Positions 43,901 through 55,284 of a DNA stretch of 64,000 nt are shown piece by piece. The notes under the pieces were generated by a model, which did no database searches, had not been told where the DNA came from, and saw nothing but the letters and a program-made list of their open reading frames with translations. Position 1 is the first letter of the stretch. Every line of letters begins with the position of its first letter. The stretch comes from Angiostrongylus vasorum. Taxonomy: Eukaryota > Nematoda > Chromadorea > Rhabditida > Metastrongylidae. Location: assembly GCA_018806985.1 (NCBI GenBank), contig JADANN010000401.1, forward strand, positions 1,426,001 through 1,490,000. The letters run 5' to 3'. The position numbers and the translations under genes were made by a program.

Positions 43901-45545
43901 AAGTCAGTGGAGAAAATCATTCTCGATTACTACTCAAATCTCTTCAATAGCTACGTCTTCCTGCCCTCATATTAAGTAAAGGAGGACGGATATGTCGCAC
44001 CAGCGGTTCTCCCGAAATCTAACATGCTATTTCGTCGGTGAAAAAATCCTACAGCACCAGCTTCGGAAAGGATGATATGTGAGCACCTGGTGAATCTTCC
44101 GCCGATCCTCATAAAGACATTGGCTCGACTCTTTACACGTTACCTGTCTGAATGCAAGGTCTCTACTCGATGGAAGACCAGCAAGACCGTGCTAATGTTC
44201 AAGAAGGGTGACTTCCACGGTATTGGGCTACTATCACCCAATCTGCTTGCTGTCTGTCGTCTACAAACTTTTCGCTCGATTCATCCTAAACATTGTTAAC
44301 AGAACGCTGGAAGAAGGACAGGCATGTGAAAAAAGCAGGGTTTTGAAAAGAATTCATTACGATGAACCACATCCACGCCATAACAAGGCTCATTGAAGTA
44401 TCGCGAGAGTGCAAAAGATGGCTCTGTTTCACTTTCATCGATTTAAAGCAGGCTTTTGAGTCAGTTGAGATAGAAACAGTCGTGGAAGCCCTGGGCAATC
44501 AGGGAGTCCCTACTAGGATATAAAGAACTTCATGAGCTATACAAAAACTTTACAACCAAGATATCACCATTCTACAACGGTATTAACATTGACGTCAAAA
44601 GAGGAGTTAGGCAAGGCGATACCATCTCGCCATAATTATTTACCGCCACCATCGAGAACGTCATGCGAACATTGGAATGGAGCAAAATGGGAGTGAAATT
44701 TGACGGTCATTAATGACAGAATCTTCGCTTTGCTGACGAAATCGTTCTTACAACACCAAACATTAATCAAGCGAAAGGAGTGCTTACCTACTTCGATAAA
44801 CCCTGTGGAAGGATTGGTCGTCGACTAAATCTAACAACACTGATGTTCATGAAGAGCGGGTCCACTACGTACCCCATTCACCTTCAAAGGAATAAATATC
44901 TCCGAATGCTCCAGTTACGTCTATCTAGGTCGCGAAATCAACTTGATGGCCTACTGAACTCCAGTGTTGAGCAGAAGGAAACGAGCGGCCTGGGGAGCTT
45001 TTAAGAGCATGGAGGATATTGTGAAGAGAATAAGAAAGACCCGACTCCGTACCCGCCTATTCGACTCAACGGTCCTTCCTGCCTTAAGCAGGATGAAATG
45101 GCCACTCACCGTTGTAGAACGAGCACTCGAAACCACGATACTAGAAGTATCCGGTGTCACACAAGTAACGGAAGGGATCCGAGGCTCCATTCTGCGTCAA
45201 CGGTTAAAAAATCATAGAATCTGTTGTATATACCAAAGTGTCGAAGATAAATTGGGCCGTGCACGTAATGCGTGTGAACGACGACAGATGGACAAAAGCC
45301 GTTAGTGACTGGATTCCTTGGGATGTCAAACCTATTGCAAGAAGACCACCGACCCGATGGTCAGAGTTCTTCATGAAAAGTATAGAAGAAAGGTATGATG
45401 CTCACCGAGTCCCTAGAGCGAGCAGAACCCACTGGGCTACTCTTACATGCGGCAAGGAAAAATGGAAGATTTACTGGCGCCTGTTCGAGTCACTGGACGA
45501 TCAACGGAACTACAAGTGGTAAAGGTGAAGTCTCAGAACAACGGA
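40930..45545 (+). mobile_element. RTE-A LINE, long but broken, split by a Penelope-like insertion
   Basis: 5' region (40930-41330) matches 2750-3120 in inverse. Endonuclease piece 41340-41624 (TVFVVYGPISNYNEEEVDAF; IGDFKAKIG), then a 1.5-kb Penelope-like insert, and the endonuclease resumes at about 43150. RT segments follow at 44070-45300 (RFADEIVLTT where FADD is expected; SRRKRAAWGAFKSMEDIVKR) and the C-terminal [17 protein letters not shown] ... KWKIYWRLFE to a TAA near 45520. Stops at several points show it is inactive. This copy gives the fullest view of RTE-A. Confidence 0.9.
41625..43150. mobile_element. Penelope-like element, head-to-head inverted composite
   Basis: Left half (41625-42241) is an inverted 5'-truncated copy, and the right half (42242-43105) a direct, longer copy; they meet inside the coding region. 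The direct half encodes the end of the RT-to-nuclease connector and the GIY-YIG region (NRLYDRLCETTNCVICPYGR; CMSSGTIYLISCNTCGHEY) before a frameshift. Hammerhead-like cores occur at 41706-41742 (minus) and 42973-43000 (plus). The right end continues into the tail GCCGAGGTTAATAGAAAGTC (43110-43140). Inserted into the RTE-A endonuclease. Confidence 0.88.
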
Positions 45546-45842
45546 AAATTCTATAATAACATTCTGTTAGTTTCGGAGATGCTAACAAGAGATAATAGTG
45601 ACGAGGCTAGACAAATGGTGTAGTAATTCGAACAGAGGTGAAAGACAACGTTGGATTGATTTCTGTCACTTTTTTTCGACAGTGTGATTTCAGTGCTTTG
45701 AAGAAGATGCTTATTTAATAGACACCTTGGAATACATATAATAGGCACTGAATAACTGATTGATAACGAACCAGGACACAAGCACAAATGATATGAAAAA
45801 AGTTATGCAGAAGAATTTTTGTGCTTTTACACAATATGTGTT

Positions 45843-46160
45843 ACAGCGTGTGGATCCCAGCACTTCTAGCATTCGATTCGTTGCCTCGAATCCACCATCC
45901 GTGAAGGTCTTTGAGCTTCCACACGCGTAGCTTCGGCTGCAACTTGAGCATTGTTTCGTTCTTGTCAAGAATATCCTTTACTGCCGGTCGATTCGATTCT
46001 TCCTAGAATCCTGGGATAGCCGAGTGGGAACGTCCCTCGTGGATTAGAGGGAGTGAGCTTGTCTCCGACAAGTCTAGTTCCCAGCCTCGAAGGGAGGAGG
46101 CGCTTAGTCGGGCCGGAGCGAGCTCGAGCCGGAAGCTGGGTAGGTTGGGGCGTCAGACTA
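45843..46160 (-). mobile_element. SINE-C copy
   Basis: Minus-oriented: plus strand GATCCCAGCACTTCTAGCAT, TTTGAGCTTCCACACGCGTA, GGATAGCCGAGTGGGAACGT to GAGCGAGCTCGAGCC. Confidence 0.75.
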
Positions 46161-46201
46161 ATGAACAGGATCACTACCACCTCGCTATCCGTCCTCATTA
46201 T

Positions 46202-46307
46202 AGAGCAATACTACGAATTTATCTTTCACTTGCCTGATCAGCACGGATATCCTACAGAATTTCTTGATAAGAATGTGGAAAGAATAACAATTTGCGAAAT
46301 TAGTTAA
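46202..46307 (+). CDS. Orphan candidate terminal exon
   Basis: After CCTCATTATAG an in-frame stretch QYYEFIFHLPDQHGYPTEFL then DKNVERITICEIS ends at TAA. Coding-like and with a normal acceptor, but no upstream exons are seen; the sequence before it is SINE-C. Product unknown. Confidence 0.4.
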
Positions 46308-46309
46308 AC

Positions 46310-47355
46310 TAACGATTTTCCTAGATTAAATACATTAAAATACTTTTAGCGGTGCGGAAGTGTAGTGGTTAGAGATAATGTAGAATACATATCTCTGAGC
46401 AGCTCCCTCCAATCTGTAAAGAAGGCGACGACCATGATGAAGAACAGGGGTGCTTTCTTGTACAGCTATCCCAGGTGATGGCAAATTTTACTTTACATCA
46501 AACTAATTAACTAACTTGATTTGATTTTTAAGCTCTTAACCCCTAACTTGAAATTTAACTTTTGAAGACCTTTTTACACAGTTATTCCCATGGATGTTAA
46601 GTTTTTCTGGGGTGCATAGTGCTGTTTCTGTCGCCTTTAGTTACTCTATCTGATATCACATATTTGTTGCTGAGGGCGAACAAAAATTCCAGAATCACAT
46701 TTCGTGGGATAGTCATGGTTAAAAGGAAAAAGAAGGATGGTGTGAAGGGAAGCTGGCTGACGATAGAACAGTGAGAGGTACGCTATACTGTATAGCATTG
46801 AATGATAAAAGGCCTATCGGGCATATTCAATGCGTGTAATGGATGAAGGCGTGGAAAGTACGAGAACGCTTCCTAGAGAGAATTCAGGGAACTACTTATT
46901 CTTATCAACTGATGATGGCACATCAGATGAAGTAATCAGTGATAGGTAACTACATTGTCATTTTATCGAATGTTGATACACATCAATAGGCATAAAAAAG
47001 GCTTCCTCTTTCAAAATAAAGACAACAGAGTAACAAGGCGATTACCCATTAAGAATGTCAGGGGACTTGAAGGATTGCCAAATATTTAGGAAAAAATAGG
47101 AGAGCAATGACGTGAAGAACTACGTCACAAATAGTTGAAATATTGAAATATTGTTGAAAACTACGTCACAATGATTCATGACAGAGTGATTCATAATAAT
47201 AGAACCTAGTAGGTGTCAGATGAAATTCGAGTGCTGTCGCGCGCCTCAAGTCAAATCGTGGATCAAGCTTGTTTTTCACTTCGTAAACAAAACCGACTAT
47301 GGAAGTACTTTGATGGGAACAGAACTATCAGTCATGATCCATAAAAAGGATATAA
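46310..47355. other. Intergenic DNA, tRNA-like trace only
   Basis: At 46350-46380 GCGGTGCGGAAGTGTAGTGG resembles a SINE tRNA head. The rest shows no exon or family repeat I can support. Confidence 0.4.
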
Positions 47356-47357
47356 CG

Positions 47358-47606
47358 TGAGGGTTTCCGCGTTAATCAATCCCTGAAGGATGTGGCATAC
47401 ATTCGACTTCATCAAAAATCATAAGGGTGATTGAGTGCATATCTGGCTTATGCAATCACCTGTGGTGGCTACCGATGTATTAAGTCAGTGTTACTACCTC
47501 CCAGAGACCGCGGAGGGAAAGAAGGCTTGGTGAGTGACACGGGATCAGAACTAGCAGCCAGTTGTGTGTATGTCGTAGAGAATCTATGACCACTGCGCTA
47601 TATTCT
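47358..47606 (-). mobile_element. SINE-A copy, diverged
   Basis: Minus-oriented old copy (GGTTTCCGCGTTAATCAATC; GTGGTGGCTACCGATGTATT) directly followed by a (TA)n run. Confidence 0.75.
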
Positions 47607-47611
47607 AGTGA

Positions 47612-47612
47612 G

Positions 47613-47640
<28 letters not shown>
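47612..47640. repeat. (TA)n microsatellite
   Basis: About 14 TA units next to the SINE-A head. Confidence 0.95.
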
Positions 47641-47644
<4 letters not shown>

Positions 47645-47699
47645 GTTTTAGCTATGTAGTTGAATTTTTGGCTTTAGTTCATGTTAAAATCGGATGATA

Positions 47700-49350
47700 C
47701 TCTTTGACGGTGACTGAATTGCGTCTAGTTGTATTTTGAGGGGCAGCCTGCGTTCGCCGCCTGACTCGACGAACTTCATGAAAGAATGATTCAGTGTGGC
47801 AGTCCTCATTATCATAGAAGCGCGACATTCTGCTTTGAAAACATCAAAAGTTTTTCCTGTAATTCACGTCAGTCGCTCACTTCCAATCGACAATCATATA
47901 TGGCACGTCGAGCAAGCAGTTCTTGCCCGTTGTCTTCCTACACGTTCTTCTTATCCTGTCGATCCGGCGCTGGTGATTTTGATGCTCGTTTTTGGGTTCT
48001 CGGGGACACAGTCAGTAAATGCATGACTCCTACTGCCTAGTTGGGGCTAGCTGTAGTCAGTTTGTATGAGCTTTGCGTCAGCGACATCTGAACGACATCC
48101 ATCAATCGTTCTGTATCATCGTTTATGTAATGTCGATCCAGTCCTCTCTACTCAACTCAAACATACTGCAATCTTTCGTCGTCGCTTCGCATTGTAATAA
48201 TCCGCCAGAATAGTGATAAATGAGCATCTCGGAGTTCCCCAGGCGTCAACCATCAGTTCACAAAAATCGACTACACCTATGTAAAACTTGAGTCTCTTCA
48301 GGCTTTAATAGCTTTTTTAAACGGAAGAAAAAATGCTACGGTAGAATGTATCTTGTTCTGCTACATTTCTCTCTCGAAATACTTAGTACTGCATCTTCTA
48401 ATTATCTAGTAAGCGAAGCATAGCCAAGGATCTTGATTCGAAAAAATCAGAAAATTTGCCTAATCTTTAGATGAGTATTACGAGCCTCAATGACAGAGCA
48501 TAATAAGCCACTCGTTGTCTCGTCAGAGTCATGAAAGACTAACGACCTCAAACGAAAGGTGTGATGCTGTTCGCATCAGTGAGGCAAGCGGAACCCGTTA
48601 GATATTTCGGATTCGGAACAGGGATGAATGAATTTTTACTGCAGCTGCCTGCCTGAGTTACCCGATTTCTATCGACATTACAGGTAGTATCGAGGTAGTT
48701 TGTGTCAACATTACATTACAGGTAAGGGTAGTGATCAGTTGATATCAGTCTTTTCACTACGCATCTTTCCACAGGAGTAAATTGATAGACACCAAACCAA
48801 TTCTATCCCATTGTTAATTGTTGTTAACTACCAGAAATTAATACCGTTCCTTAAAACACTCTATCACTTACTAAGTCCGTACTAGTTCAGTATCTCCATT
48901 ACGTTAACGAAAAGACGTTAAACTGACGAAGTTGTTGGATCGTACTGTGAGTACGCATGACGTTCCCTGGCCGACTTTCCTACTTAGCCGAGAAAATCTA
49001 CAGCTTAGTAGCAACGCTTGCCATGGTTTCATACTTTCAATACAGTCCAATAGCGAATGATAATTAAGTGGAAAGCACTAAATAGTGTTGATTACTATCC
49101 ATACTTTCGTTCAATTAATGACACGAAACTAGAAAGCTGGTTTCGACTTTAAACATGAGATGGTTTTGATGAAAAATAAACTTCACGCTTGGCTTCGTAT
49201 GATCTTATAGAAACAAAATCTTTGATAAACCGCAACTCCTCATTTTGTGTGTGCGTAAGCACTTTTTTTTCTTCTTCCGCCTTTAGAACGGTGACCAGTA
49301 AGATACTGGAGCAATAATTCACTCAAGTTCAGCAATACAGTAAAAAAGGA
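47700..49350. other. Sparse region, no gene resolved
   Basis: Several 75-85-codon frames at 47786-48040 overlap on the plus strand. On the minus strand a broken stretch with FFHEVRRVRRRTQAAP suggests old LINE debris. No splice-supported exon. Confidence 0.35.
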
Positions 49351-49355
49351 CAAAG

Positions 49356-49624
49356 GATAAGGCTCTTGGCCTTGATCAATCCCTGAGGGATGCGTCATGC
49401 ATTCGACTTCATTAAGCGTCGTCGAAGATGATTGAATGCATATCTGGCCTTTACAATGATTCGCAGTGGCCTACTGATGTATGGAGACAGTGCTGCTATC
49501 CTACCAGGCAAATCTAGTACCAATTTGCCGACTGCAGAGGAGTGGTGGGCTTGGTGAACCTGGGGCGAGGGGATCGACCCCATGTGTATTGCAGGCAGAC
49601 TCCGACCACTAGGGCTAAACGCCC
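49356..49624 (-). mobile_element. SINE-A copy
   Basis: Minus-oriented. Plus strand GCTCTTGGCCTTGATCAATC through GGCCTACTGATGTATGGAGA to the inverse of the head. Confidence 0.87.
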
Positions 49625-49629
49625 CCCAC

Positions 49630-49926
49630 CCTCCACCCAGTAAGAATACCGCATATTGTTATATATTCCGTAAGAATTTCTGTTCGCTGAACTTGACCAC
49701 ATCCAAGATTTCGATAGTAGCCAAATTTGTCGCTGTCCCAATTTTCAATATTTTTATGCTTAACTAACCCTTGACGAAGATTGCACCTGGTCGTTGTACT
49801 AACGATAGATCTGAAATTCTTGTTGGACATGTGTAGGAGTAGTTTTCGCTTTCCTATCCGTGAAACGACATTTTTTACTTCAGTGTGAATTTTCTTAGAA
49901 AAAGTAAAAAATGAAGGGGTGAACAA
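49630..49926 (-). other. Unassigned open frame, possible exon
   Basis: About 95 codons open on the minus strand with coding-like composition (GKRKLLLHMSNKNFRSIVST; NIENWDSDKFGYYRNLGCGQ), truncated by the SINE-A at 49624. No in-frame ATG at the start, so it would be an internal exon. Not recognised. Confidence 0.3.
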
Positions 49927-49929
49927 AAG

Positions 49930-50520
49930 TGTGGCTGTTCGAGGAAGCGATGTGCTCTGATCATTACATGTGCTGTCATCCCTTCTGGTGTTCTGGTGTT
50001 TTTTATGATTTCCTTAGTGTCATGACATTTTTTTCTTTAAGCAAGAAAACAAGCAGACAAGGGAACAATGGACATGGCATTCTTCCAAATCTATATCAAA
50101 GTTTTCGTCACTTTGCGAAAATGAAGTTTTCTTCACAATTATCGCATCGGCGGAAAACGGTAGTCTACCCTTGTTTTCTGGTCTGCGCTGTCTGGAGATT
50201 TACATTAGCTCTCAGTTTATCATTAATCTCTCGTAAAGTTCATTTTCGTCAACTCGAAAGAGCGAATAGTTTGTTTCTAACAATGTAGGGACGACTGATT
50301 TCCAGAGTAAACTTCAGCACGGAGGTAGATTCATGCAACGTTGCCACAAATTCAATGGTTTCCCTTATCCATTCTTCTTAAAAGTGCTATTTTCTTGAGA
50401 TTTATAAGAGATTTTGGAAGTTATGCATACGATCACCGGAGTAAGGAAGTTATCCATGAGAGCCGTTGCTTCCAACTCATTTTGATTTCTATGCTTGGTG
50501 TATTCTTTCTTTGATAAGCC
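49930..50520. other. Unassigned DNA
   Basis: A 119-codon plus-strand frame (49929-50288) is open but has low-complexity Ser/Leu composition and no splice or family support. I do not call it a gene. Confidence 0.35.
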
Positions 50521-50524
50521 TAAA

Positions 50525-50625
50525 ATTATCGGCTCGGATCAACGGCTCTGATGAAGACGGAGACGCCGAACCGTTAGCCGAATAAATAGTGGTAACAACC
50601 CCGTGTAAGCTTGTCAGAGAAAGAA
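50525..50625 (+). mobile_element. Hammerhead-like end, second type
   Basis: AACGGCT then CTGATGAAGACGGAGACGCC, GAACCGTT, AGCCGAATAAATAG. The arms CGGCT/AGCCG could pair as a 5-bp stem I, and CTGATGA matches the textbook hammerhead core exactly. It continues with GGTAACAACCCCGTGTAAGC, the border shared with 5790 and 36060. Confidence 0.6.
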
Positions 50626-51068
50626 CACATATCTATGCTTGATGGTTTAATTCTGAGAAGAAATGTAACAAGTAAATGTGATCACTCCATGTAGCTTTGT
50701 ATGATATTAGTGCCATTTAGTAAATAGCTAGTTATTTTTTTATTATTAGATTCACTTTTAAGAACAGTAGGCATCAAAGCGTAATCATAGAGTAACACGC
50801 GGAAATACGACAGGGACCATGAGGTTTTTCTTATGTGATGCGCGGTATCATGAGATTATGTTTACTTTGAAATAAATCTTTCGGCATCACCTAGATAAGG
50901 TAAACTATTGGACCGTAGTTGACAAATCTGCGTCAAACACAAAACAGCGGAAAGTTTGGCAGAGAACTTTCGGAAAAAGTTAAGATGTTCAAACGCTGCA
51001 GCTTTGCCTTCGCCGTGTTTGAGGATAAGAATCTTTGACGACGACGATCGCGACGAGGCAATGCGATT

Positions 51069-51116
51069 CGATGATGATGTTGATGATGATGATGATGATG
51101 ATGGTGATGATGATGT
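51069..51116. repeat. (GAT)n microsatellite
   Basis: Interrupted GAT run that creates a poly-Asp frame on one strand and poly-Ser on the other. Confidence 0.92.
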
Positions 51117-51129
51117 CAGTTTAACTAAG

Positions 51130-51440
51130 TACGAAGTAAATACTAAGTAACTATATGCAACATATTTTTTATAGTGCACTTTGAGGTGATTTGACGCTCG
51201 TTTTCGATGTCGCATGGCACTGCAGACAGTTGCTGTGTGAGGCGGTTAGCCTTCTTTATCACTCGCCTTAGAGCCATCTCAATCAGATTAAACTGCTCAA
51301 CATTCCGTCCTGTCATTGTCACTCACACCTGCCTGTAGCACATATTCCTCTACTACTTGCGAACCTTCATATTTTCTCAGCGTTCTTAGATCGGGGAGCA
51401 CCTAAATGCATCCCGTGCAACAAGGTGTGAAGAGTTTGTG
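51130..51440 (-). other. Coding-like minus-strand segment, unknown
   Basis: Two coding-like frames on the minus strand: RTLRKYEGSQVVEEYVLQ (about 51330-51385) and MTGRNVEQFNLIEMALRRVI followed by KKANRLTQQLSAVPCDIENE (51180-51320, ending at TAG about 51149). Their junction has no plausible intron (about 19 bases), so a frameshift or an alternative exon structure is needed. Could be a real 3' exon or retroelement debris. Confidence 0.3.
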
Positions 51441-51444
51441 CTGT

Positions 51445-51910
51445 TTTTTTCTGCTCTGGGGCAGTTGAGATCTGTTTGTCCCTCTTCAGATCTATTCTAA
51501 ACCCTCATTTATGGTGTTTGATGGACTCATATGAAAACACCGTCTTAATCTCCTTGAGTGTTTTTGGGTACTTGTAACAGTTCAAATCTCAGTCATTTAC
51601 GAGAAGTTTTTCGGCATCTTTTAGAATGTTCGCCTTTCCTTTACTGTATGATTGCAAGGTATACGCGGAAACGATTCATGCTTCGCAATACAGTTTTGGT
51701 ATTTGTTCATGCCCTATTCTCATGTTCTTGATACATCGACTCGTCTTCGATCTCATTAGAGAACACTGAGGGAAATCCTCTTAGTAGAGATTTAGCCCCT
51801 TTAAAAACTGGTACGTGATAAATTATGAAGCTCCCTTTATCTCTGTATATTTTTCACAGCTTCCACCAAAACTCCTCTGGTGTTGCACTACGCTTGACAG
51901 CTGGCAGTCA
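51445..51910. other. Unassigned DNA
   Basis: No exon, RNA or repeat family recognised. Confidence 0.4.
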
Positions 51911-51915
51911 TAGTA

Positions 51916-52347
51916 ATGATGTGCATAGCACGCAATAGTGATGCCTCTACAAGAGACAGGAATACCACCGCTACCATCATCACCATGAAGGCTGTAGTGG
52001 AAGTTACTAGATGGTTGCCAATTATCAGCTTATACCATTTGGCTAGTTTTTATGACTGTTTTTCGGGACGGAAATGTGACTATGTGAGCTTCTTTGCCGA
52101 CTCATCGAATTGTCCTTTGGTCATGAGGAGCGACGATGGCGGCCGTTTGGTGGGTGATAGCAGTGTGGACAGCAACTGTCTCCGTCGGTTGACGAATGGG
52201 ACGACCCATCCGAAACATGTCTCAGTGGCATATTCCCTCTCCAGAGCAACTTTAATTGCCGTCATACATCTCCCCCAAATCTCTCAATTCCAGAGACGTA
52301 CACACTTTGTATATGTGAACCTCTCTTGCCCCACTTCTAATCACTAG
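51916..52347. other. Long open frame of uncertain reality
   Basis: 143 codons open on the plus strand, with an overlapping 61-codon minus frame (EREYATETCFGWVVPFVNRR). Composition does not clearly favour either strand, and no splice sites or family motifs support one. Listed because it is one of the longest frames in the window. Confidence 0.2.
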
Positions 52348-52617
52348 TGATATCTGAGCCTCTAAAGTAGTTCTTTACCAGTCTAAGAAGCTAAGAAGTA
52401 ACTTCTACGATTACAAGAGATATCCGGCAGCAAGACGGCAATACCGTTAAATTTTATGCTTTGGCGTTCTAACAAAAAGAGAGTCACAAAATTCAATAGT
52501 TACATGGTTCTGTTAAGGTTTTTTTCTTCAGAGCACTTTTCTGTTAAAAAGTCATGAAGCATACGGAATAGGATAAATCATATATCGTTTTTAAAACTCT
52601 TTTTAAAAAGGTGGAGT

Positions 52618-52961
52618 CTAACGAAGAAAGTCTTTGGAACCAGCCAAAAAGAACTTACTAACAACTTGTTTCTCATACATTTGCAGCAACACCTTAGATA
52701 TGGTATTCACTGAATAGATCTTTAGGAAATCGGCAAAACTCGAAATACCACTGGGTTGTTGCTCGAAATGTTGTGAACTGAAGAAGTAGAAGTGTGGGTG
52801 CGTGCAGATATTAAAGTGTGAAAGTTGTGAAGGTTGTAACGGTGGAAATCTTTGGCAAACAACTTTATGTTGGCTTAAGTTGAATTCCAGCATTGGACTT
52901 ATACTAGGCGACACTGAGGAAAAACTTTGAGGGATATCTTCGAATAGAATATTCACCGAGC
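52618..52961 (-). CDS. Candidate terminal exon, unknown protein
   Basis: Minus-strand frame of 113 codons plus stop after the acceptor GTAGATTTACAG: SVNILFEDIPQSFSSVSPSI, QHKVVCQRFPPLQPSQLSHF, GISSFADFLKIYSVNTISKV, QVVSKFFLAGSKDFLR and TAG. Coding-like, in a repeat-poor stretch. The same frame stays open to 53088 but lacks an ATG there, so I place the exon start at the acceptor. No family recognised and no partner exon found. Confidence 0.4.
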
Positions 52962-53089
52962 CTGTAAATCTACAGTGAGATCTTGGAAGTCGTGGAAGTC
53001 TTTCAAAGGGAGCTTTCGAATAATGGGTAGAATACCAATTTATGTCATAAGAAATGAATTTGGTTTGTTTCAAATTATGGTGTAACACT

Positions 53090-53520
53090 TATTCAATATA
53101 TAATTTGTAACATGAATGCAGAACAATGATGTCGTCATTATCATCCTTAATTCCACTAGTTAGTAAGTAACTCGAACAGTTTCCAACCGTCCTATTGGTG
53201 TTATGGAGCTGACCAATGGGCTCATCTTTCTCACTGGCTATGAACAGCACTAGATTTCTGGTACGATGTTCCGTATTTCCATTTTGCCTAGCAAAGACGA
53301 AAGCACAAGTAATTCAACGGGCTCTTCTGTAACACAAGTTTATTCCTGCTTGAGCATCCTGGACAGGATTGTCTTTCTCTCAGCTTTGTTGACTCTAACG
53401 GAGTGTTGAGTTCTCGTTGAGTTGAGATATGATGAAGAAGAATTCTCCTACCCACGATGAGCAGATGAAGTATTGGTAATATAAGGTATCATTTCATAAT
53501 TATTTGCCATACTATACCAC
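53090..53520. other. Unassigned spacer
   Basis: Nothing recognised. Confidence 0.4.
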
Positions 53521-53524
53521 ATTT

Positions 53525-53735
53525 AGGGCGCGTGTGGCGCAGGGGGTCAGAGGCACCCTGCGACACACGCACGTACCCATATGGGATCCACCCCCGGGCC
53601 CATGGCTCACCAAGCCTTCAACCTTTTTTGGGAGAAGAGCAGCACTGACCAGATATGAATTCAATCACCTCCTCCACCAATGCTTAATGAAGTCGAATGC
53701 ATCCATCAGGGATTTATCAACGCCGAGAGCTTTTT
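53525..53735 (+). mobile_element. SINE-A copy, internally deleted
   Basis: Head GGGCGCGTGTGGCGCAGGGG, shortened body, end ATTTATCAACGCCGAGAGC. Confidence 0.85.
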
Positions 53736-53792
53736 TAGCCTATACCACATTGTACCACATTTTTTAAAAATTTCACATATTATGACCCCTCA

Positions 53793-54020
53793 TCACAACT
53801 ACTGTGCCGTTCCTAGCACTTCTTGCAATCGATTCGTTTTCCACGCATCCACAGTCCACGAAGCTCTTCGAATGTTCGGCGCGTCGTTTTCGTTGCTGTT
53901 TTTGGATTTCGTCTTCTTTATGAATGTCGTAGAATGCTGGTCGAGTCGATTCACCTTGGAATCTTGGAGATAACCAAGCTAGGGCGTCTCCCGTCGATTG
54001 CTGGAGAGCATTGAGAAGGG
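53793..54020 (-). mobile_element. SINE-C copy
   Basis: Minus-oriented: TTCCTAGCACTTCTTGCAAT, GTCGTAGAATGCTGGTCGAG, GGAGATAACCAAGCTAGGGC. Confidence 0.75.
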
Positions 54021-54264
54021 TTCGAAACAGCACCTTGCTACCTGATGGACTGCATTACTAGTCACTGTACTGTCCTCGCATATTACGCAATGCTTTAATT
54101 TTATTTTACCTTTGTAGGAAAGAACACTTACCTCGAAGTTATGAGTATTGCGCATATCTAATCTTTTTTTTTCTTGGACACCGTTATATCTCTACTTTTT
54201 CCCCCATTTCTTTCCATTCTTTTATTATATTGTACTGTATTATATTGTAAGAATAGAAGAGTGT

Positions 54265-54510
54265 GGAGCAATCTGCAGAGGAGTCCTTCAATTCAAATGT
54301 GGTAGTCGGCTCAGTCCCGCGCGCCAAGAAAGCCAAGCCTTTCATTTCTTCGGGTTCGGCAAATTTCCACTAGAGTTGTTTAGCATGGTAAAAAATGGAG
54401 GTAATACATGCATAGACAAGCTACGTATGCATTCAATCAGCTCTACGTTGCTGCGAGTGCGATTGAATGCATGGCTCATCATTCCGTAATTGATCAACGC
54501 TTAACACTTT
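54265..54510 (+). mobile_element. SINE-A copy, diverged
   Basis: GTGTGGAGCAATCTGCAGAG head remnant; GGGTTCGGCAAATTTCCACT; ends TAATTGATCAACGCTTAACA. Confidence 0.75.
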
Positions 54511-54514
54511 ATCT

Positions 54515-54940
54515 TTTACGCCTTATCTTCGTACACGACTTTCCAACCTTAACCGTGAAGCAAGAGCCGTTAGGAGATTTGGCTTCCAAGATCCGTCATA
54601 ACGACTAAAGACTTCCCTTTTACTAAAGAGAAACTATCTAGAACAATCACTCCCTCTCACCCTTCACACACAAAATGGTGTTTGTGAAAAACTATATCTC
54701 AAGCAGCCATCAGTTTGTGTACAGTAAGGAAGAAAAAAGGAAGAACTGAGGTGGCAAGCAGCCATTTCGAATGGCTACCAAACTGTAGCTCATTGGGATA
54801 GGTGCACAGGAAAAGCCACGCTCCCAAACGAAAATTCTAGCAAGAATGAAGTCTCGTCTATCCTGCCTTTTGCTTCCAAAGTACAACAATGTTTTGATAC
54901 TACAATAATTAATAATAATGTTGACAAAATAAAAAAGGAT
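54515..54940. other. Unassigned spacer
   Basis: No feature recognised between the two SINE-A copies. Confidence 0.4.
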
Positions 54941-54945
54941 AAAAC

Positions 54946-55178
54946 TCTCGGCGTTGATCAATCCCTGCGGACTGCGCCATTCAACCGACTTCACTAAGCA
55001 TCGCTGGAGGTAATTAAATGCGTATCTGGCCTTTACAATGACTCACGGTGGCCTACCGATTTATCGAGCCAGTGCTGCTATCTTCCCGGACAAGTCTGGT
55101 ACCAATTTTCCGACTCCAAAGAGATGGAAGGCTTGGTGGGCCATTTGCCCGACCACTGCGCTACACGCACCACATAAT
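54946..55178 (-). mobile_element. SINE-A copy
   Basis: Minus-oriented, CTCTCGGCGTTGATCAATCC to CCACTGCGCTACACGCACCA, with about 30 bp missing from the B-box side. Confidence 0.87.
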
Positions 55179-55284
55179 ATTGGTAATGTATGATAACAAT
55201 GGTAGTTAGCCAAATATAACAACAATTATGATATTAATTAAAGTAACAATGACTAATAAAGTATTAATAATAAATGCAGCCGTA

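Noticed and set aside
46053..46307. 84-codon plus-strand frame spanning SINE-C and the orphan exon
   Set aside because: Its first half is SINE-C sequence in a different frame from the coding-like exon 46202-46307.
50956..51150. 64-codon frame rich in Asp
   Set aside because: Produced by the (GAT)n microsatellite; it starts at TTG and no splice signal supports it.
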